Source: a virus
Length of the DNA stretch: 63,573 bases
Direction: 5' to 3' (one strand)
IMG/VR virus record: IMGVR_UViG_3300048035_000086
Coordinates: 1 to 63,573 of that record
Part shown: positions 4,777-15,227 of the stretch, piece after piece
Layout: every line of letters begins with the position of its first letter
Position numbering within the stretch: position 1 is the stretch's first letter
The notes under the pieces: model-generated
What the model was told of the DNA's origin: nothing
Seen by the model: the letters and a program-made list of their open reading frames with translations, nothing else
Databases searched by the model: none
Program-made: the position numbers and the translations under genes

Positions 4777-5628
4777 ATGGCAATAATATATTCATATCCT
4801 TACGATCAGACTATAACTGATACAGATGCTTGGGTGGGTACTGACTCTGTCAACAGGCAGACAAAGCAGTACACAGCTAAAGCAGTGGCGGACTACTTGA
4901 ATATAAACGGTAAGGTGGCAATTGCCGGTCAGATGAACTATCAGTTTGTTCAAGACCCTTCGTATAAAGCAGGTACTTTTGCTTTTCCTGCGGGTCAAGG
5001 AGACAACACGCCTTGGTCAAGCATTACGTCTATAGTTATATCGAACATGGACCTATCAGGTCAAATTGTTTCACCTTTCTTAGAATATTTAGTAGACGAA
5101 CAAGTAATGTTCCAAGATGTAGCCGGTAAAGGTTCATTTGGGCACTATATAATGAGAGGGTACACGCAAATTGGTACAACTAACTTCTACACATTAACAT
5201 TAGAATACATAGGAGGTAATGGATCTATAAATATGGATCACTACTACACTCTTGTAAACTTTTATCTAGAACAAGGTGCTCCAGGTGTCGATAGTATTGA
5301 CACATCTGACACTACGTTTATAGATATGACGCCTACAATACCTACAACAGGTAATGTAGAACTCACAGCATCATTGTCAGCTACTGGTACGCCTGATAAT
5401 ACTACATTCCTACGAGGAGACAACGTTTGGGCTAAAGAAACTTTTGAGTTTACCCAAGGAACGCCCTCTGCTAACTGGAGCATACAGCATGATATGGATA
5501 AATTTCCATCAGTGTCTGTAGTAAACAATAATAACGTACTCATGTACGGTAATATAACATACGTAGATAAAAATAACTTAACAATAAACTTTTCAGCTGG
5601 CTTTTCAGGCAAAGCGTACTTAAACTAA
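4777..5628 (+). CDS. Tail-fibre/structural protein (283 aa)
   Basis: The N-terminal MAIIYSYPYDQTITDTDAWVG is a common way for marine phage fibre proteins to start. The C-terminal part (about 215-283) has the pattern W.I.HDM.KFPSV.VV...N...YGNITYVD.NNLTI.FS....GKAYLN, seen as a small beta domain in phage fibres. Likely a virion surface protein. It is the first of a run of fibre genes, separated by 5 nt from the next. Confidence 0.75.
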   Translation: MAIIYSYPYDQTITDTDAWVGTDSVNRQTKQYTAKAVADYLNINGKVAIAGQMNYQFVQDPSYKAGTFAFPAGQGDNTPWSSITSIVISNMDLSGQIVSPFLEYLVDEQVMFQDVAGKGSFGHYIMRGYTQIGTTNFYTLTLEYIGGNGSINMDHYYTLVNFYLEQGAPGVDSIDTSDTTFIDMTPTIPTTGNVELTASLSATGTPDNTTFLRGDNVWAKETFEFTQGTPSANWSIQHDMDKFPSVSVVNNNNVLMYGNITYVDKNNLTINFSAGFSGKAYLN

Positions 5629-5633
5629 AAAAA

Positions 5634-7256
5634 ATGGCAATAAACTTTTTAAACAGTATTGATCTTAATCAAAACGAGCTATTACAAGGCGTAATAGAAA
5701 ATCAACCAAATGACGCAGCCGCAGGATCATCACCTGTGAAAGGTCAGTTGTATTTTAATACCACAAGCAATGTGCTAAAGCAGTACAACGGCACCTCCTG
5801 GGAAGAAGTAGGTGGTGGTGTAGAAACTATTACAACAACAGATGGTACATATATTGATTTAACTCCTAACTCAGCAACATCAGGGGCAGTAACGGTTACA
5901 GCGGATCTTTCTGCTTCGGACGGTACAGCGGTTGCAGCTACACGTTTCTTAACAAAAGATAATACGTGGGCGACAGTACCTCAAGGCGATATAACCGAAG
6001 TACAAGGCGGTACTTATATAAATGTAACAGATCAAACAGGGCCAATACCTATTGTTAATCACGATTTAACAACTAGAACAGATACAACATCTACAGGTTC
6101 TCCTGGTTACGCGGGTACATTTACAGTTGTAGATTCTGTAACAACTAATACAACTGGTCACATTACTGCTTTAAACGTTAAAACAGTAACAATGCCTTCA
6201 GCCGAAGCTTACACGTTTAGTGTAACAGCCGATTCGGGAACTAATCAGGTTATAAACAGCGGTAATACTCTAGATATAGCCGGTGGTACCAACATAACCA
6301 CAGTTGTTGGAGCAACAGATACAGTAACTGTAAGTTTAAATGACACTATAACGCTACAAGGCGATTTAACTGTACAGGGTATGAGTACCTTTAATGACGA
6401 AGTTAGCATTGACGCTGACACAAGCATTACAGGTGATCTTAATATGAATACTGCTAAAATAATAAATTTAGCAACTCCAGCTTCTGCTACAGACGCTGCA
6501 ACTAAAGGATATGTTGATCAAGCAGTGACAGGAGCTTTAAGTTATCAAGGTGGTTATAACGCATCGACAAATTCGCCAGACCTAACTACTTCTCCAAATA
6601 GTATAAAGAAAGGTTGGACATACACTGTTACAGCTGACGGTACATTCTTCGGAGAGCAATTAAGAGTAGGTGATGTTTTAATAGCAGAACAAGATAATCC
6701 AAGTGCTTTAGCTAACTGGACAACTGTACAAAATAACATTGATCTAGCTGATGCTTCAACAGTTGGTATTGGAAATGTAGTTCCTGGAACTAGCGCAACA
6801 GTAACCGTTCCATATACAAATGGTACAGCTACTTTAGATGTTGTAGATTCTACAGCTAGTCAAAAAGGTGCTGTAATAGTCGCAGAGTCAGATCCTATAG
6901 AAGTCGCATACTCGAGTGGAACTGCAACTGTTAGTATAAAAGATTCAGCTGCTGCTCAAAAAGGAGCTGTGATCGTTGCTGGTGGAACTGGTATATCAGT
7001 TGCATACTCTAATGGCACGGCTACGGTAACTAACACCGAAACAAACGCAGATAATTCATACGCTGTAACAATAACAGATACAGCTACTATAACACATAGT
7101 TTAGGAACTAAAGACGTTATCATACAACTTTACGATGTAACCACAAACGAGACTGTTTACGCCGATGTTGAAAGAGGCTCAACCACGCAAGCTACAATAA
7201 CATTTGCAGCTACACCTACTAACTCTGTAAGAGTATTAGTACAAAAAATAGGGTAA
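5634..7256 (+). CDS. Tail-fibre protein with internal repeats (540 aa)
   Basis: The product is Thr/Ser/Gly/Ala-rich and beta-repetitive. Near residue 280 it has the ATDAATKGYVDQAV segment that recurs in the fibres at 7279 and 11076. Its C-terminal half repeats a SQKGAVIV/AQKGAVIVA unit, and it ends with a VIIQLYDVTTNETVYADVER beta domain. It is probably part of the receptor-binding apparatus. No enzymatic motif is visible. Confidence 0.75.
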   Translation: MAINFLNSIDLNQNELLQGVIENQPNDAAAGSSPVKGQLYFNTTSNVLKQYNGTSWEEVGGGVETITTTDGTYIDLTPNSATSGAVTVTADLSASDGTAVAATRFLTKDNTWATVPQGDITEVQGGTYINVTDQTGPIPIVNHDLTTRTDTTSTGSPGYAGTFTVVDSVTTNTTGHITALNVKTVTMPSAEAYTFSVTADSGTNQVINSGNTLDIAGGTNITTVVGATDTVTVSLNDTITLQGDLTVQGMSTFNDEVSIDADTSITGDLNMNTAKIINLATPASATDAATKGYVDQAVTGALSYQGGYNASTNSPDLTTSPNSIKKGWTYTVTADGTFFGEQLRVGDVLIAEQDNPSALANWTTVQNNIDLADASTVGIGNVVPGTSATVTVPYTNGTATLDVVDSTASQKGAVIVAESDPIEVAYSSGTATVSIKDSAAAQKGAVIVAGGTGISVAYSNGTATVTNTETNADNSYAVTITDTATITHSLGTKDVIIQLYDVTTNETVYADVERGSTTQATITFAATPTNSVRVLVQKIG

Positions 7257-7278
7257 TAATAACAATAAAATCTAGTAC

Positions 7279-9186
7279 ATGAAGTTTAAAAGTGATATAG
7301 AAGTACAAGCTGGGCTCAGAGATGGAGGTAATGATATAGGTACGGCTGGTCAAATACTTTCTTCAACTGGTAGCCAAACCAACTGGATAGACCAATCCTC
7401 TATAGTTGCTTCAGAATCAAAACTAGTTGTTATAGAATGTAAAAACACTTCAGGTGTCACTATATCTAAAGGTACGCCAGTGTATCAAACAGGTACAGTA
7501 GGTGCTACAGATGTTATTGAGATAGACGCTGCTGATGCTTCTGATGAAGATAAAATGGCTGCTATAGGTTTATTACAGACTGACCTTGTTAACAATGCAT
7601 TTGGTAAAGTAGTAATAACAGGTGAGCTTTTAAACATAACAACAAGTCCAATAGATGGTGTAACACCTGTAACTGGAGACACTATATATGTTAAGTCAGG
7701 TGGTGGTTTAACTTTAACGAAACCAACTGGTGTTAATTTTATACAAAATATAGGTTTAGTAGGTAAAGTATCTGGAGGAAGCGCTGGGTCTATTACTGTT
7801 TCTTCTATAATGAGGAGTAACGATGTACCAACACCCTTATATATAGATCATGCAAATCAACGCTTAGGTATTGGGGTGACTAGTCCTGGGCAGAAACTAG
7901 ATGTCAATGGTAACGCTAATATAGATGGTACTCTTTTTGTTAATACTACTAATAATCACATTAGACTAGTAGATACAGATAATACTGGAAACTTTTCTGT
8001 CGGTGTAAACACTAACTTTCAAATTAGAGACATAACCGCTAACACTACGCCTTTAACAATTAGAGCAGGTACTCCTGGCAATACAATATTAACAACTTCT
8101 TCTGGTAGAGTAGGTATAGGTTTAAGTTCACCGGGTGTAACACTTCACGTTAACGGTTTCGCTAGACTTAATGGCGGTTTGCAAATGAATGCAACAAATG
8201 CTACAATCTACCAAATATTAGATAGTGATTTAAGATTCGGAACTAATAATACCGAAAGGATGCGTATTGATAACACTGGCAACGTTGGTATCGGGACAAC
8301 TAGTCCTAGTGCTAAGTTAGAGGTAAACGGTCAAACAGTAATAAATAGCACGGGGTTAACAGAAGGTTTTCAGTGGTTTAATGATACTAATGAAATATTT
8401 TCTTTAGAAGACACAAGTGGAGCAGGTGAACTTCTTCTCTTATCTAGCAACTCTGTTAAGGTTAAATTAAATGCCAACGGTACTTCATATTTTAACGGAG
8501 GCAACGTCGGGATCGGGACTAGTAGTCCAGCTTCTAAATTAGATGTAGTTGGAACTGGTAGTTTTACTGGACAAGTGACAATACCAGCCACTCCAGTAGC
8601 CTCGACTGATGCTGCAAGTAAAAGTTATGTAGATAACTCTGTAGCTGCAATAATAACTCCCGCGGCACCCTCCACAGTAACAAGTACAATAGTAGGCGAA
8701 ACAATTGAAATAGAATTTAACGAGTCTGCTACTTCAGATATAGATTACTATCAAGTATGGTCTTCTGACGACGGAGGAGATTATGGTATTATAGGACAAA
8801 TAACTTCTGATGATTTTTCATCAACAATGACCGTAGTAGATACAACTTTTGTAACCGGGGGTACTATGTCCTATCGTATCTATGCCGTTCGCCAAGGGGT
8901 ATATTCAGCAGCTGCAACAACCAGTAAATCTTATACCGTAAGTGCATTATCTGTAACAAACATGACCGTTGTAAACCTTAACACGGCTTACTATATACAA
9001 TATGAAAAACCAAACTCAAGATTCATAGATCATATTGAAATATACATGGATTCTCAAACAACATTAGCCGCTTTGAATAGATCAAATGCCACTTTGGTTT
9101 ACAGTGGACAGAATGCGTCTTACATGAGAAGTGTAGGTACTAGTAGTAATTTTCACCAATTTTGGGTTGAAGTAGTAGCATCTTAA
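7279..9186 (+). CDS. Tail-fibre protein with VGIGTTSP repeats (635 aa)
   Basis: Begins MKFKSDIEVQAGLRDGGND. The middle contains at least four copies of a fibre repeat (GIG.TSPG.KLDVNG; VGIGTTSPSAKLEVNG; VGIGTSSPASKLDVVG) alternating with beta-helix-like spacers. A SATDAASKSYVDNSVAA-type linker follows. Residues about 470-635 form fibronectin-III-like beta domains (APSTVTSTIVGETIEIEF...YRIYAVRQG). Unlike the 1268-residue fibre it lacks an S74 chaperone. Predicted receptor-binding fibre. Confidence 0.8.
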   Translation: MKFKSDIEVQAGLRDGGNDIGTAGQILSSTGSQTNWIDQSSIVASESKLVVIECKNTSGVTISKGTPVYQTGTVGATDVIEIDAADASDEDKMAAIGLLQTDLVNNAFGKVVITGELLNITTSPIDGVTPVTGDTIYVKSGGGLTLTKPTGVNFIQNIGLVGKVSGGSAGSITVSSIMRSNDVPTPLYIDHANQRLGIGVTSPGQKLDVNGNANIDGTLFVNTTNNHIRLVDTDNTGNFSVGVNTNFQIRDITANTTPLTIRAGTPGNTILTTSSGRVGIGLSSPGVTLHVNGFARLNGGLQMNATNATIYQILDSDLRFGTNNTERMRIDNTGNVGIGTTSPSAKLEVNGQTVINSTGLTEGFQWFNDTNEIFSLEDTSGAGELLLLSSNSVKVKLNANGTSYFNGGNVGIGTSSPASKLDVVGTGSFTGQVTIPATPVASTDAASKSYVDNSVAAIITPAAPSTVTSTIVGETIEIEFNESATSDIDYYQVWSSDDGGDYGIIGQITSDDFSSTMTVVDTTFVTGGTMSYRIYAVRQGVYSAAATTSKSYTVSALSVTNMTVVNLNTAYYIQYEKPNSRFIDHIEIYMDSQTTLAALNRSNATLVYSGQNASYMRSVGTSSNFHQFWVEVVAS

Positions 9187-9188
9187 TT

Positions 9189-9350
9189 ATGGAAGAGACA
9201 AGAGAATATTGGGAAAAATGCTTAGCTGAATTCGAGCTAGCTTTAGAGTCAGAAATGGAAATGGCTAATAATGCCCCAAAAGGATTTAACGACAATACAA
9301 TACAATTACTTAAATTTGAAATAAAAGAATGTATAAATCAACTACGTTAG
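9189..9350 (+). CDS. Small acidic protein (53 aa)
   Basis: A 53-residue frame (MEETREYWEKCLAEFELALE..., ending KECINQLR), helical and acidic. It starts 2 nt after the fibre stop and overlaps the next gene by 22 nt. Length, start context and packing support it as real; it may be a fibre-assembly helper, but only its position suggests that. Confidence 0.65.
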   Translation: MEETREYWEKCLAEFELALESEMEMANNAPKGFNDNTIQLLKFEIKECINQLR

Positions 9351-11074
9351 ATAGAGCAAATATACAATCAATAATAGGTTGTGCAACGAATGATTACTCT
9401 GGACAGGTTGCTATAGTCCCTGTTACTAAGAGAGGTATTAGTAATACCACTCATAGCAGTAGCAGCGGTGATTATGATGGAGGCGATAGATCTATAGGTT
9501 ATTGCACTAGTTATGAAGTAGATGGTGATTTACTATTTACTGTTGGTTGGGGCGATGGCATGGCGGTTAGAAGGTTAAACAACGACGGCTCATTAACTAA
9601 GCTTTTTCATGACACCAATTTTTTATGGAGAGATAGCGGTAGCACTTATAATCACATACAGTCTATAGCTATATCTAAAGATTCTCACAAAGGAGTTGTA
9701 ATGACGTATAATGTAGATGGTTATACAACTTTTGACTATAGTGGCCTACTGAACGGAGGTACTACTTTTGTAAAAGACCCTAGACCTACTCACAGTAACC
9801 CTCAAATATTTATAGGATCCCAAGATACGGGAGGAGGTTATGTTAGCAGTGTAGGTCTTTATTATACAGGCGCTTTGTCTGCTGCTGGTGACTGGATATA
9901 TGCTTCAGAATATGATGCAAGACATTACAAGAGAGTAATGCGTAGAAATATATCAACAGGCGCAGAAGAAAGATTATGGATGGATGCGACTGCTGGAAAT
10001 ATAATGTATCCAGGTTCTGCTGCGGTTGATAGGAATGGCTATAGAGGTTGGACTATGTATGATGAACACAATGACAGAATTTTGTGGGCTAATTACTACA
10101 ATGCTAACTTTTCTATAATACTAAATGCCTCTACTAGCAACCCTCAATCAGTATGGTGTGATTTAGGTGATGCAGGAGCTGGTGATGACGGCTACGAACA
10201 AGGATGGTTTATTCCAGACCCTGTAAACGCGCCTAATGTGTTTTGGGTTGGAGCCTCTGGAAGGCACGTGAAAGTGGATATAACTCCTTGCTTTACAGGA
10301 ACAAAACCTACTATACTGCAAACAGTCTACGAAGGTACTACAAACCCGGGTCAAAATTATGCAAACTTATTTAGAGCAGGTGCGAAGTATCAAACAGCAA
10401 ACGCTAACTCTAATACTGACAAAATGATAGGATATCCTGATTTTATACCAACAACAGCAGATAGAGGTAAAGCTATGATATCTGGGTGGATTGACACTAC
10501 CAATAACAGGTATGTTGCTCTTTATAGACATGATAATGTAACCGAAGACACGACTTCGCTTGGAAGAGGTAGATCTTATAGATCAGATTATGGCACCAAC
10601 ATATTTAGAATGTACTCAGCTAATGGAACTCCTTGGTGGGTACAAATGGGTTATGGTTATGATGGTCATAGTTTTAAGATATACAGCGATTCACTACGTA
10701 ATGAATTAATAGAAAACTGGGAAATAACTTACGGCCCGTACGTTTTAGACAACTCTGCTGATATTGACTTTGTTTATTGGAATCAAATAGATTATTTTGT
10801 ACCAAGTGGGTGTTCAATCAATTTTTTTGTTTCAAATAACGATGGAGCATCTTGGGAGTCTTACACGGGAACAGATACTGCGGAGCATAACTTTTCATCT
10901 AGCGGTAATCAATTGCTATGCAAAATTACTGGTAGCGGTGATGCTAGTAAAAACGCCTACAAAATGAGCGACACTAAAGACAGTATAATGTTAGGCACGA
11001 AGTACGCTTCAGAGATGAACCCAAGTATTAAAAACAAAATGACAAGATTTAAATTAAAAGGTAAAAAAATATAA
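9329..11074 (+). CDS. Virion surface protein, probable beta-propeller (581 aa)
   Basis: The 581-residue product contains repeated blades with aromatic/Asp-rich turns (YEVDGDLLFTVGWGDGMAVRRL, AAGDWIYASEYDARHYKRVM, YDEHNDRILWANYY), the pattern of an NHL/Kelch-like propeller. Residues about 430-581 are a separate beta-rich C-terminal part. It lies between two fibre genes. No catalytic residues are evident. It may be a host-surface binding protein; the exact family is not recognised. Confidence 0.65.
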   Translation: MYKSTTLDRANIQSIIGCATNDYSGQVAIVPVTKRGISNTTHSSSSGDYDGGDRSIGYCTSYEVDGDLLFTVGWGDGMAVRRLNNDGSLTKLFHDTNFLWRDSGSTYNHIQSIAISKDSHKGVVMTYNVDGYTTFDYSGLLNGGTTFVKDPRPTHSNPQIFIGSQDTGGGYVSSVGLYYTGALSAAGDWIYASEYDARHYKRVMRRNISTGAEERLWMDATAGNIMYPGSAAVDRNGYRGWTMYDEHNDRILWANYYNANFSIILNASTSNPQSVWCDLGDAGAGDDGYEQGWFIPDPVNAPNVFWVGASGRHVKVDITPCFTGTKPTILQTVYEGTTNPGQNYANLFRAGAKYQTANANSNTDKMIGYPDFIPTTADRGKAMISGWIDTTNNRYVALYRHDNVTEDTTSLGRGRSYRSDYGTNIFRMYSANGTPWWVQMGYGYDGHSFKIYSDSLRNELIENWEITYGPYVLDNSADIDFVYWNQIDYFVPSGCSINFFVSNNDGASWESYTGTDTAEHNFSSSGNQLLCKITGSGDASKNAYKMSDTKDSIMLGTKYASEMNPSIKNKMTRFKLKGKKI

Positions 11075-11075
11075 T

Positions 11076-14000
11076 ATGGCTACAGTAACGGGAACAAGAA
11101 GATTATTAGACATATCTGGTAATAACATATCTACGGCAGTTAGTTTAGAAGCGGGAGGAACGCTACTAGACAGTAATGGCCAGTCGGGTGCTTCTAACCA
11201 AGTTTTAATTTCAACTGCCGCAGGTATAGATTGGGTTGACGGATCAGGTTCTGCAATAATTGGTGGTCCTTATGTAACAATTGGCACAAATCAAACAGTA
11301 ACTGGTATAAAAAGTTTTAGCGGTAAAATAGGCGCAGATGGTGGTATTGATGGTTTAACACTAGCTAATGGTGGTATTACTGGTAGTAATTATAATATAT
11401 CGGGAGTAAATCAGCTTGTTATATCTGATCCAGGCGAAGGTATTGTATTTACTGGTACAGCAACTATGTATTTAAATGCCGTAGATGATGCAACAGATTC
11501 TATACTTAAATTAACAAATGCTACGCAATTAAATCTTAATTCAACCGCAAGAATAACAAGTCTTGTAAATCCAACAGGTGCACAAGATGCTGCTACTAAG
11601 AATTATGTAGACACAGAAATAGGAAACATACCTTCAGGACTAGCTTTTGAAGGAAACTGGAATGCATCTACAGACACACCAACTCTTGCTGGGACAACAC
11701 AAGATAATGGAAAGTTTTGGATTGTTACCGTTGCAGGTTCAACAAACCTATCAGGTATTACCGATTGGGCTGTTGGTGACTGGGCTATATATGTAGACAA
11801 TGGTGCAGGTACAGACGCTTGGCAAAAAGTAGATAATAGTTCTACATTATCAGGTTTAGGAGCTGCAAATAAAGTAGCTTTTTGGAGCACTACGGCAAAC
11901 GTATCATTTAATAATAATTTCTCATATGATGGAACTAATTTAACTGTTCCAAGACTAAGAGTGGGAGATGGAACTGATGGTTACTTTTATAGTGATTCTG
12001 CAGGGCGTACTGCTTTTACAGGTGGTAATTTTTATATACAAAGTGGTGTTAGCACTTACTATAATTATGCCAACACCCAATACCATGGAAATTCAAGTGG
12101 TGATAATCATCTCTTTAGAGGCAATCCTTTATCAGGTAACAATTGGAGTATTACAGCGGCTGGGGCAATATCTGCAGCAAGTACAATAACCGCTTCAGGT
12201 GGGTTTTTAGTACCTTACACACCAGGCACTAAAAAACCTATGATAAATTTAGCCGGAGCTACTAATTATGGGTTATGGCATACTGAAGCAAGTAATGATA
12301 TATTTTCTTTTGATTTCGGTGGAGTTTCAAAACAACAATTTTTTCAAAGTGGTAATGCGACTTTTGCAGGGGACTTAACGGTATCAGGCGGAGATATAGT
12401 GCTTGGAGGCACTGGAAGAATACAAGGTGTAGATACAGTAAGTGCAACTACTGATGCTGCTAATAAGGCTTATGTAGATAACGCTATAGCAGGAGTTCCG
12501 CAAGGTGATATAACTGCAGTAATTGCTGGAAGTGGGCTTAATGGAGGTGGAACTTCTGGATCTGTAACATTAAATGCAGTTTCTTTACCTTCTTTTGACA
12601 CAAGAAGTACTAATCCTGTTCCAAACACAACATCCAACGGAGTGCGTTATGACTTTAAGTCTAATTCAACAAACGGGCTAAGTGATGGCGGTACTTACAA
12701 CGGTCAAATGACTTGGAGAAGTTATAGCAATACTACAGACTTATCTGGAGGAATGCCTATAAACATAGCTTATACTGCTAATGGTAACTTATGGACAAGA
12801 ATAGGAGCAAGTGCAACTACGTGGGGTACTTGGTATAAGTTATGGAGTTCTGGCAACGACGGAGCAGGTTCTGGTTTAGATGCAGATTTACTAGATGGTC
12901 AACAGGGAAGTTATTATGCTTCCGCTGCTTCTATAGGAAATGGTCAAATTGACGGGCGAACTTCTGGTCTTGGTTTAAGCGGCTCTATGGATGCAACTGC
13001 AAATCAAAGTGGCAACACTACGTTTACAGTAACATCTAATGCAACAACTGCTGCAACTGCTAATACTATAGCTTATAGGACTTCATCAGCTGATATTAGA
13101 GCAAGATTATTTAGGTCTAATTACGCAAATCAAAGCACTATAAGTGGGGGAATGGCTTTTAGGGTTAATAACGGAGCAGATGACTTTATTAGATTTTGTA
13201 GTGACAAAGCTGCTATTAGAACTTTCTTAGGAGTACCTGCTTCAGGAGATTTAAACAGCTACCTACTAAATACCACAGATACTTTTTCAGGGGCATTAAC
13301 TATAGCAGGAGATATAAGAGGTAATGGACAGCAACTTGTATTGAATGCAGGAGAATCTTATTCTTACGCTACAGGACAAACAAATGAATATCTTTATATA
13401 AATGCAGAACAAGGGTTAGAAGTTAACTCTTCACCTGATAACTGGAGTAGCGGCTGGGCTGGTAGAAATACTACGTATATAGGCAAAGCTGATGGAACAT
13501 CTAGTTTTCCTGGTAAGATATCTGTTCAAGGTAGTAATGTTATAGAAATAGATCAAGGTACATCATCTTTTAACCACGTAAAAGTACTATCTACGTTTGG
13601 CTCAAAGCTATTTTCAGCTACTAATTACGGGTATGTTTTAGAGGGATCATCTACCTCTGCAAATCCTGTAACATTTAGATTTGACAACGATAGATATAGA
13701 ATATACAGCGGTACTTCTGGAGAGGCTTTAACAGTTTTAGCAAACGGTAACGTTGGTATCGGTACGACTAATCCTGCGGTTAAGCTGCACGTGGGTACAG
13801 CTACTTTAGGACCTGCTCCAGATACAAATGCAGATGTAGTTTCTTCGGGAGGTATTAGTATGTTTAGCAATAAAAGATTATCTTTTGATACAGCTTATTA
13901 TGTTCACGGAAATATTAAGTATAATGGCTCTACTGGCACTGCAGAGGCAAAGCTAGAGTATCAAGGTTATTATGGCCACAATTTTATTACGAGGTCTTCC

Positions 14001-14882
14001 TCTAAAATGGTAATTAAAGGTGATACAGGCAACGTTGGTATCGGAACGACTACTCCTGGCGATAAATTACACGTTAATGGCACTGTAAGATCTCAAGCTC
14101 CGGTAAGTAGTGATTGGGGTTTTGTAAGTTTTAACAGCTCGGGAACTTCATCATCAGGAGTGTGGTTTAATGGAGGAAGCGCTCAGCTGTTGCTTAGGAG
14201 GTCAGATAATAGCCTTCAAACAAAAATAGTTTCTAGTGGTAACAGCTACATTAATGGAGGCAGCTTAGGTATAGGAACTACAAGTCCTAACTTGAAACTT
14301 GATGTAATATCGGGAACTAATAATGGTATTAGAATATCAGCAACAGATACTACTAGTAACTGGAGAGATATTGACATAAGATCATACGTATCGCAAGCGC
14401 AAGCAAATGCTTTGCCGGACGGTTCAGCTATATACACTACAAACCCTACAGCTCAAACTGAGACAGCGTTTTCTAAATACGGTGGTTTAGTTCTTCAAGG
14501 TAGAGATGATGGAAACTCTAGTTTTGCTATTAGATTAGGTAACGGTAATGGTTACGCCACTAGAATGTTTATGGGCGCAACTGGTGCAACAACTTTTAGT
14601 AATACCGTTACTGCAACTAACTTTATATTATCATCCGACGAAAGACTAAAAGAAAATGTTGAAAAAGTATGTGATAATAGAGTTAAAGCAGATTGGAAAA
14701 CTTTTGAATTAAAAACAGAAAAAGGACAGAAAAGATATGGTGTTATAGCTCAAGAGTTAGAAAAAACCAACCCTGAGTTTGTAAGAGAAGACAGTGAAGG
14801 ATTTAAGTCTGTTGCTTATATAGATTTACTTATAGCAAAAATTGCTGAATTAGAAACAAGAATACAAAAACTAGAGAAATAA
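11076..14882 (+). CDS. Long tail fibre with C-terminal S74 chaperone domain (1268 aa)
   Basis: N-terminal attachment part MATVTGTRRLLDISGNNIST, then long beta-repetitive shaft sequence with ATDAANKAYVDNAI-type segments. Three late VGIGTT/LGIGTTSP repeats match those in the 635-residue fibre. The last ~85 residues are a peptidase S74 (endosialidase-type) intramolecular chaperone: LSSDERLKENV with the Ser-Asp pair at about 1186-1188, YGVIAQELE, SVAYIDLLIAKIAELE coiled coil. Such domains trimerise the fibre and then cut themselves off before the Ser. Probably the main receptor-binding fibre. Confidence 0.9.
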   Translation: MATVTGTRRLLDISGNNISTAVSLEAGGTLLDSNGQSGASNQVLISTAAGIDWVDGSGSAIIGGPYVTIGTNQTVTGIKSFSGKIGADGGIDGLTLANGGITGSNYNISGVNQLVISDPGEGIVFTGTATMYLNAVDDATDSILKLTNATQLNLNSTARITSLVNPTGAQDAATKNYVDTEIGNIPSGLAFEGNWNASTDTPTLAGTTQDNGKFWIVTVAGSTNLSGITDWAVGDWAIYVDNGAGTDAWQKVDNSSTLSGLGAANKVAFWSTTANVSFNNNFSYDGTNLTVPRLRVGDGTDGYFYSDSAGRTAFTGGNFYIQSGVSTYYNYANTQYHGNSSGDNHLFRGNPLSGNNWSITAAGAISAASTITASGGFLVPYTPGTKKPMINLAGATNYGLWHTEASNDIFSFDFGGVSKQQFFQSGNATFAGDLTVSGGDIVLGGTGRIQGVDTVSATTDAANKAYVDNAIAGVPQGDITAVIAGSGLNGGGTSGSVTLNAVSLPSFDTRSTNPVPNTTSNGVRYDFKSNSTNGLSDGGTYNGQMTWRSYSNTTDLSGGMPINIAYTANGNLWTRIGASATTWGTWYKLWSSGNDGAGSGLDADLLDGQQGSYYASAASIGNGQIDGRTSGLGLSGSMDATANQSGNTTFTVTSNATTAATANTIAYRTSSADIRARLFRSNYANQSTISGGMAFRVNNGADDFIRFCSDKAAIRTFLGVPASGDLNSYLLNTTDTFSGALTIAGDIRGNGQQLVLNAGESYSYATGQTNEYLYINAEQGLEVNSSPDNWSSGWAGRNTTYIGKADGTSSFPGKISVQGSNVIEIDQGTSSFNHVKVLSTFGSKLFSATNYGYVLEGSSTSANPVTFRFDNDRYRIYSGTSGEALTVLANGNVGIGTTNPAVKLHVGTATLGPAPDTNADVVSSGGISMFSNKRLSFDTAYYVHGNIKYNGSTGTAEAKLEYQGYYGHNFITRSSSKMVIKGDTGNVGIGTTTPGDKLHVNGTVRSQAPVSSDWGFVSFNSSGTSSSGVWFNGGSAQLLLRRSDNSLQTKIVSSGNSYINGGSLGIGTTSPNLKLDVISGTNNGIRISATDTTSNWRDIDIRSYVSQAQANALPDGSAIYTTNPTAQTETAFSKYGGLVLQGRDDGNSSFAIRLGNGNGYATRMFMGATGATTFSNTVTATNFILSSDERLKENVEKVCDNRVKADWKTFELKTEKGQKRYGVIAQELEKTNPEFVREDSEGFKSVAYIDLLIAKIAELETRIQKLEK

Positions 14883-15055
14883 TGGCAGTACCAAATACAA
14901 ATACTTTTTCACTACAAGACGTAAGAGCTAATATAGTTGAAGGTCCTAATAATTTAGTTTCTTGTTTTAACGGCGCTGCTAGCAAAGGCTTTGTAGCGGC
15001 GTACGCTGGGTCCAAGGATAGGTTATCCAATTTTAGAGGATATTCACAACCATAA
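14882..15055 (+). CDS. Small fibre-associated protein (57 aa)
   Basis: The 57-residue product starts MAVPNTNTFSLQDVRANIV and ends DRLSNFRGYSQP. It overlaps the fibre stop by one base (TAATG). The TFSLQDV...LSNFRGY pattern is found in small proteins beside fibre genes of marine phages, suggesting a tip or adaptor subunit. The function is inferred only. Confidence 0.75.
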   Translation: MAVPNTNTFSLQDVRANIVEGPNNLVSCFNGAASKGFVAAYAGSKDRLSNFRGYSQP

Positions 15056-15203
15056 TGATTTATATAAAGACGATATATTATTATTAAACAGTAAATATTT
15101 TTACAGTTTTGAAGAATACGAACAAACAATAGTTCTACACGAACCTGAAGATATAAGACTATACTTTCATTCGGATGAAAATAACACAAAAGAAGAATAT
15201 TAA
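15042..15203 (+). CDS. Small acidic protein without an ATG start
   Basis: A protein-like frame (DLYKDDILLLNSKYFYSFEE..., ending DENNTKEEY) runs to the TAA at 15203 and fills the gap before 15228. It has no ATG/GTG/TTG start in frame; ATT codons exist at 15030 and 15042. It is in the +1 frame relative to the 57-residue gene it overlaps, so a +1 frameshift or an ATT start would be needed. The 5' boundary is uncertain. Confidence 0.4.
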   Translation: MHNHNDLYKDDILLLNSKYFYSFEEYEQTIVLHEPEDIRLYFHSDENNTKEEY

Positions 15204-15227
15204 TAAATAAATAAACAAATAACGATT

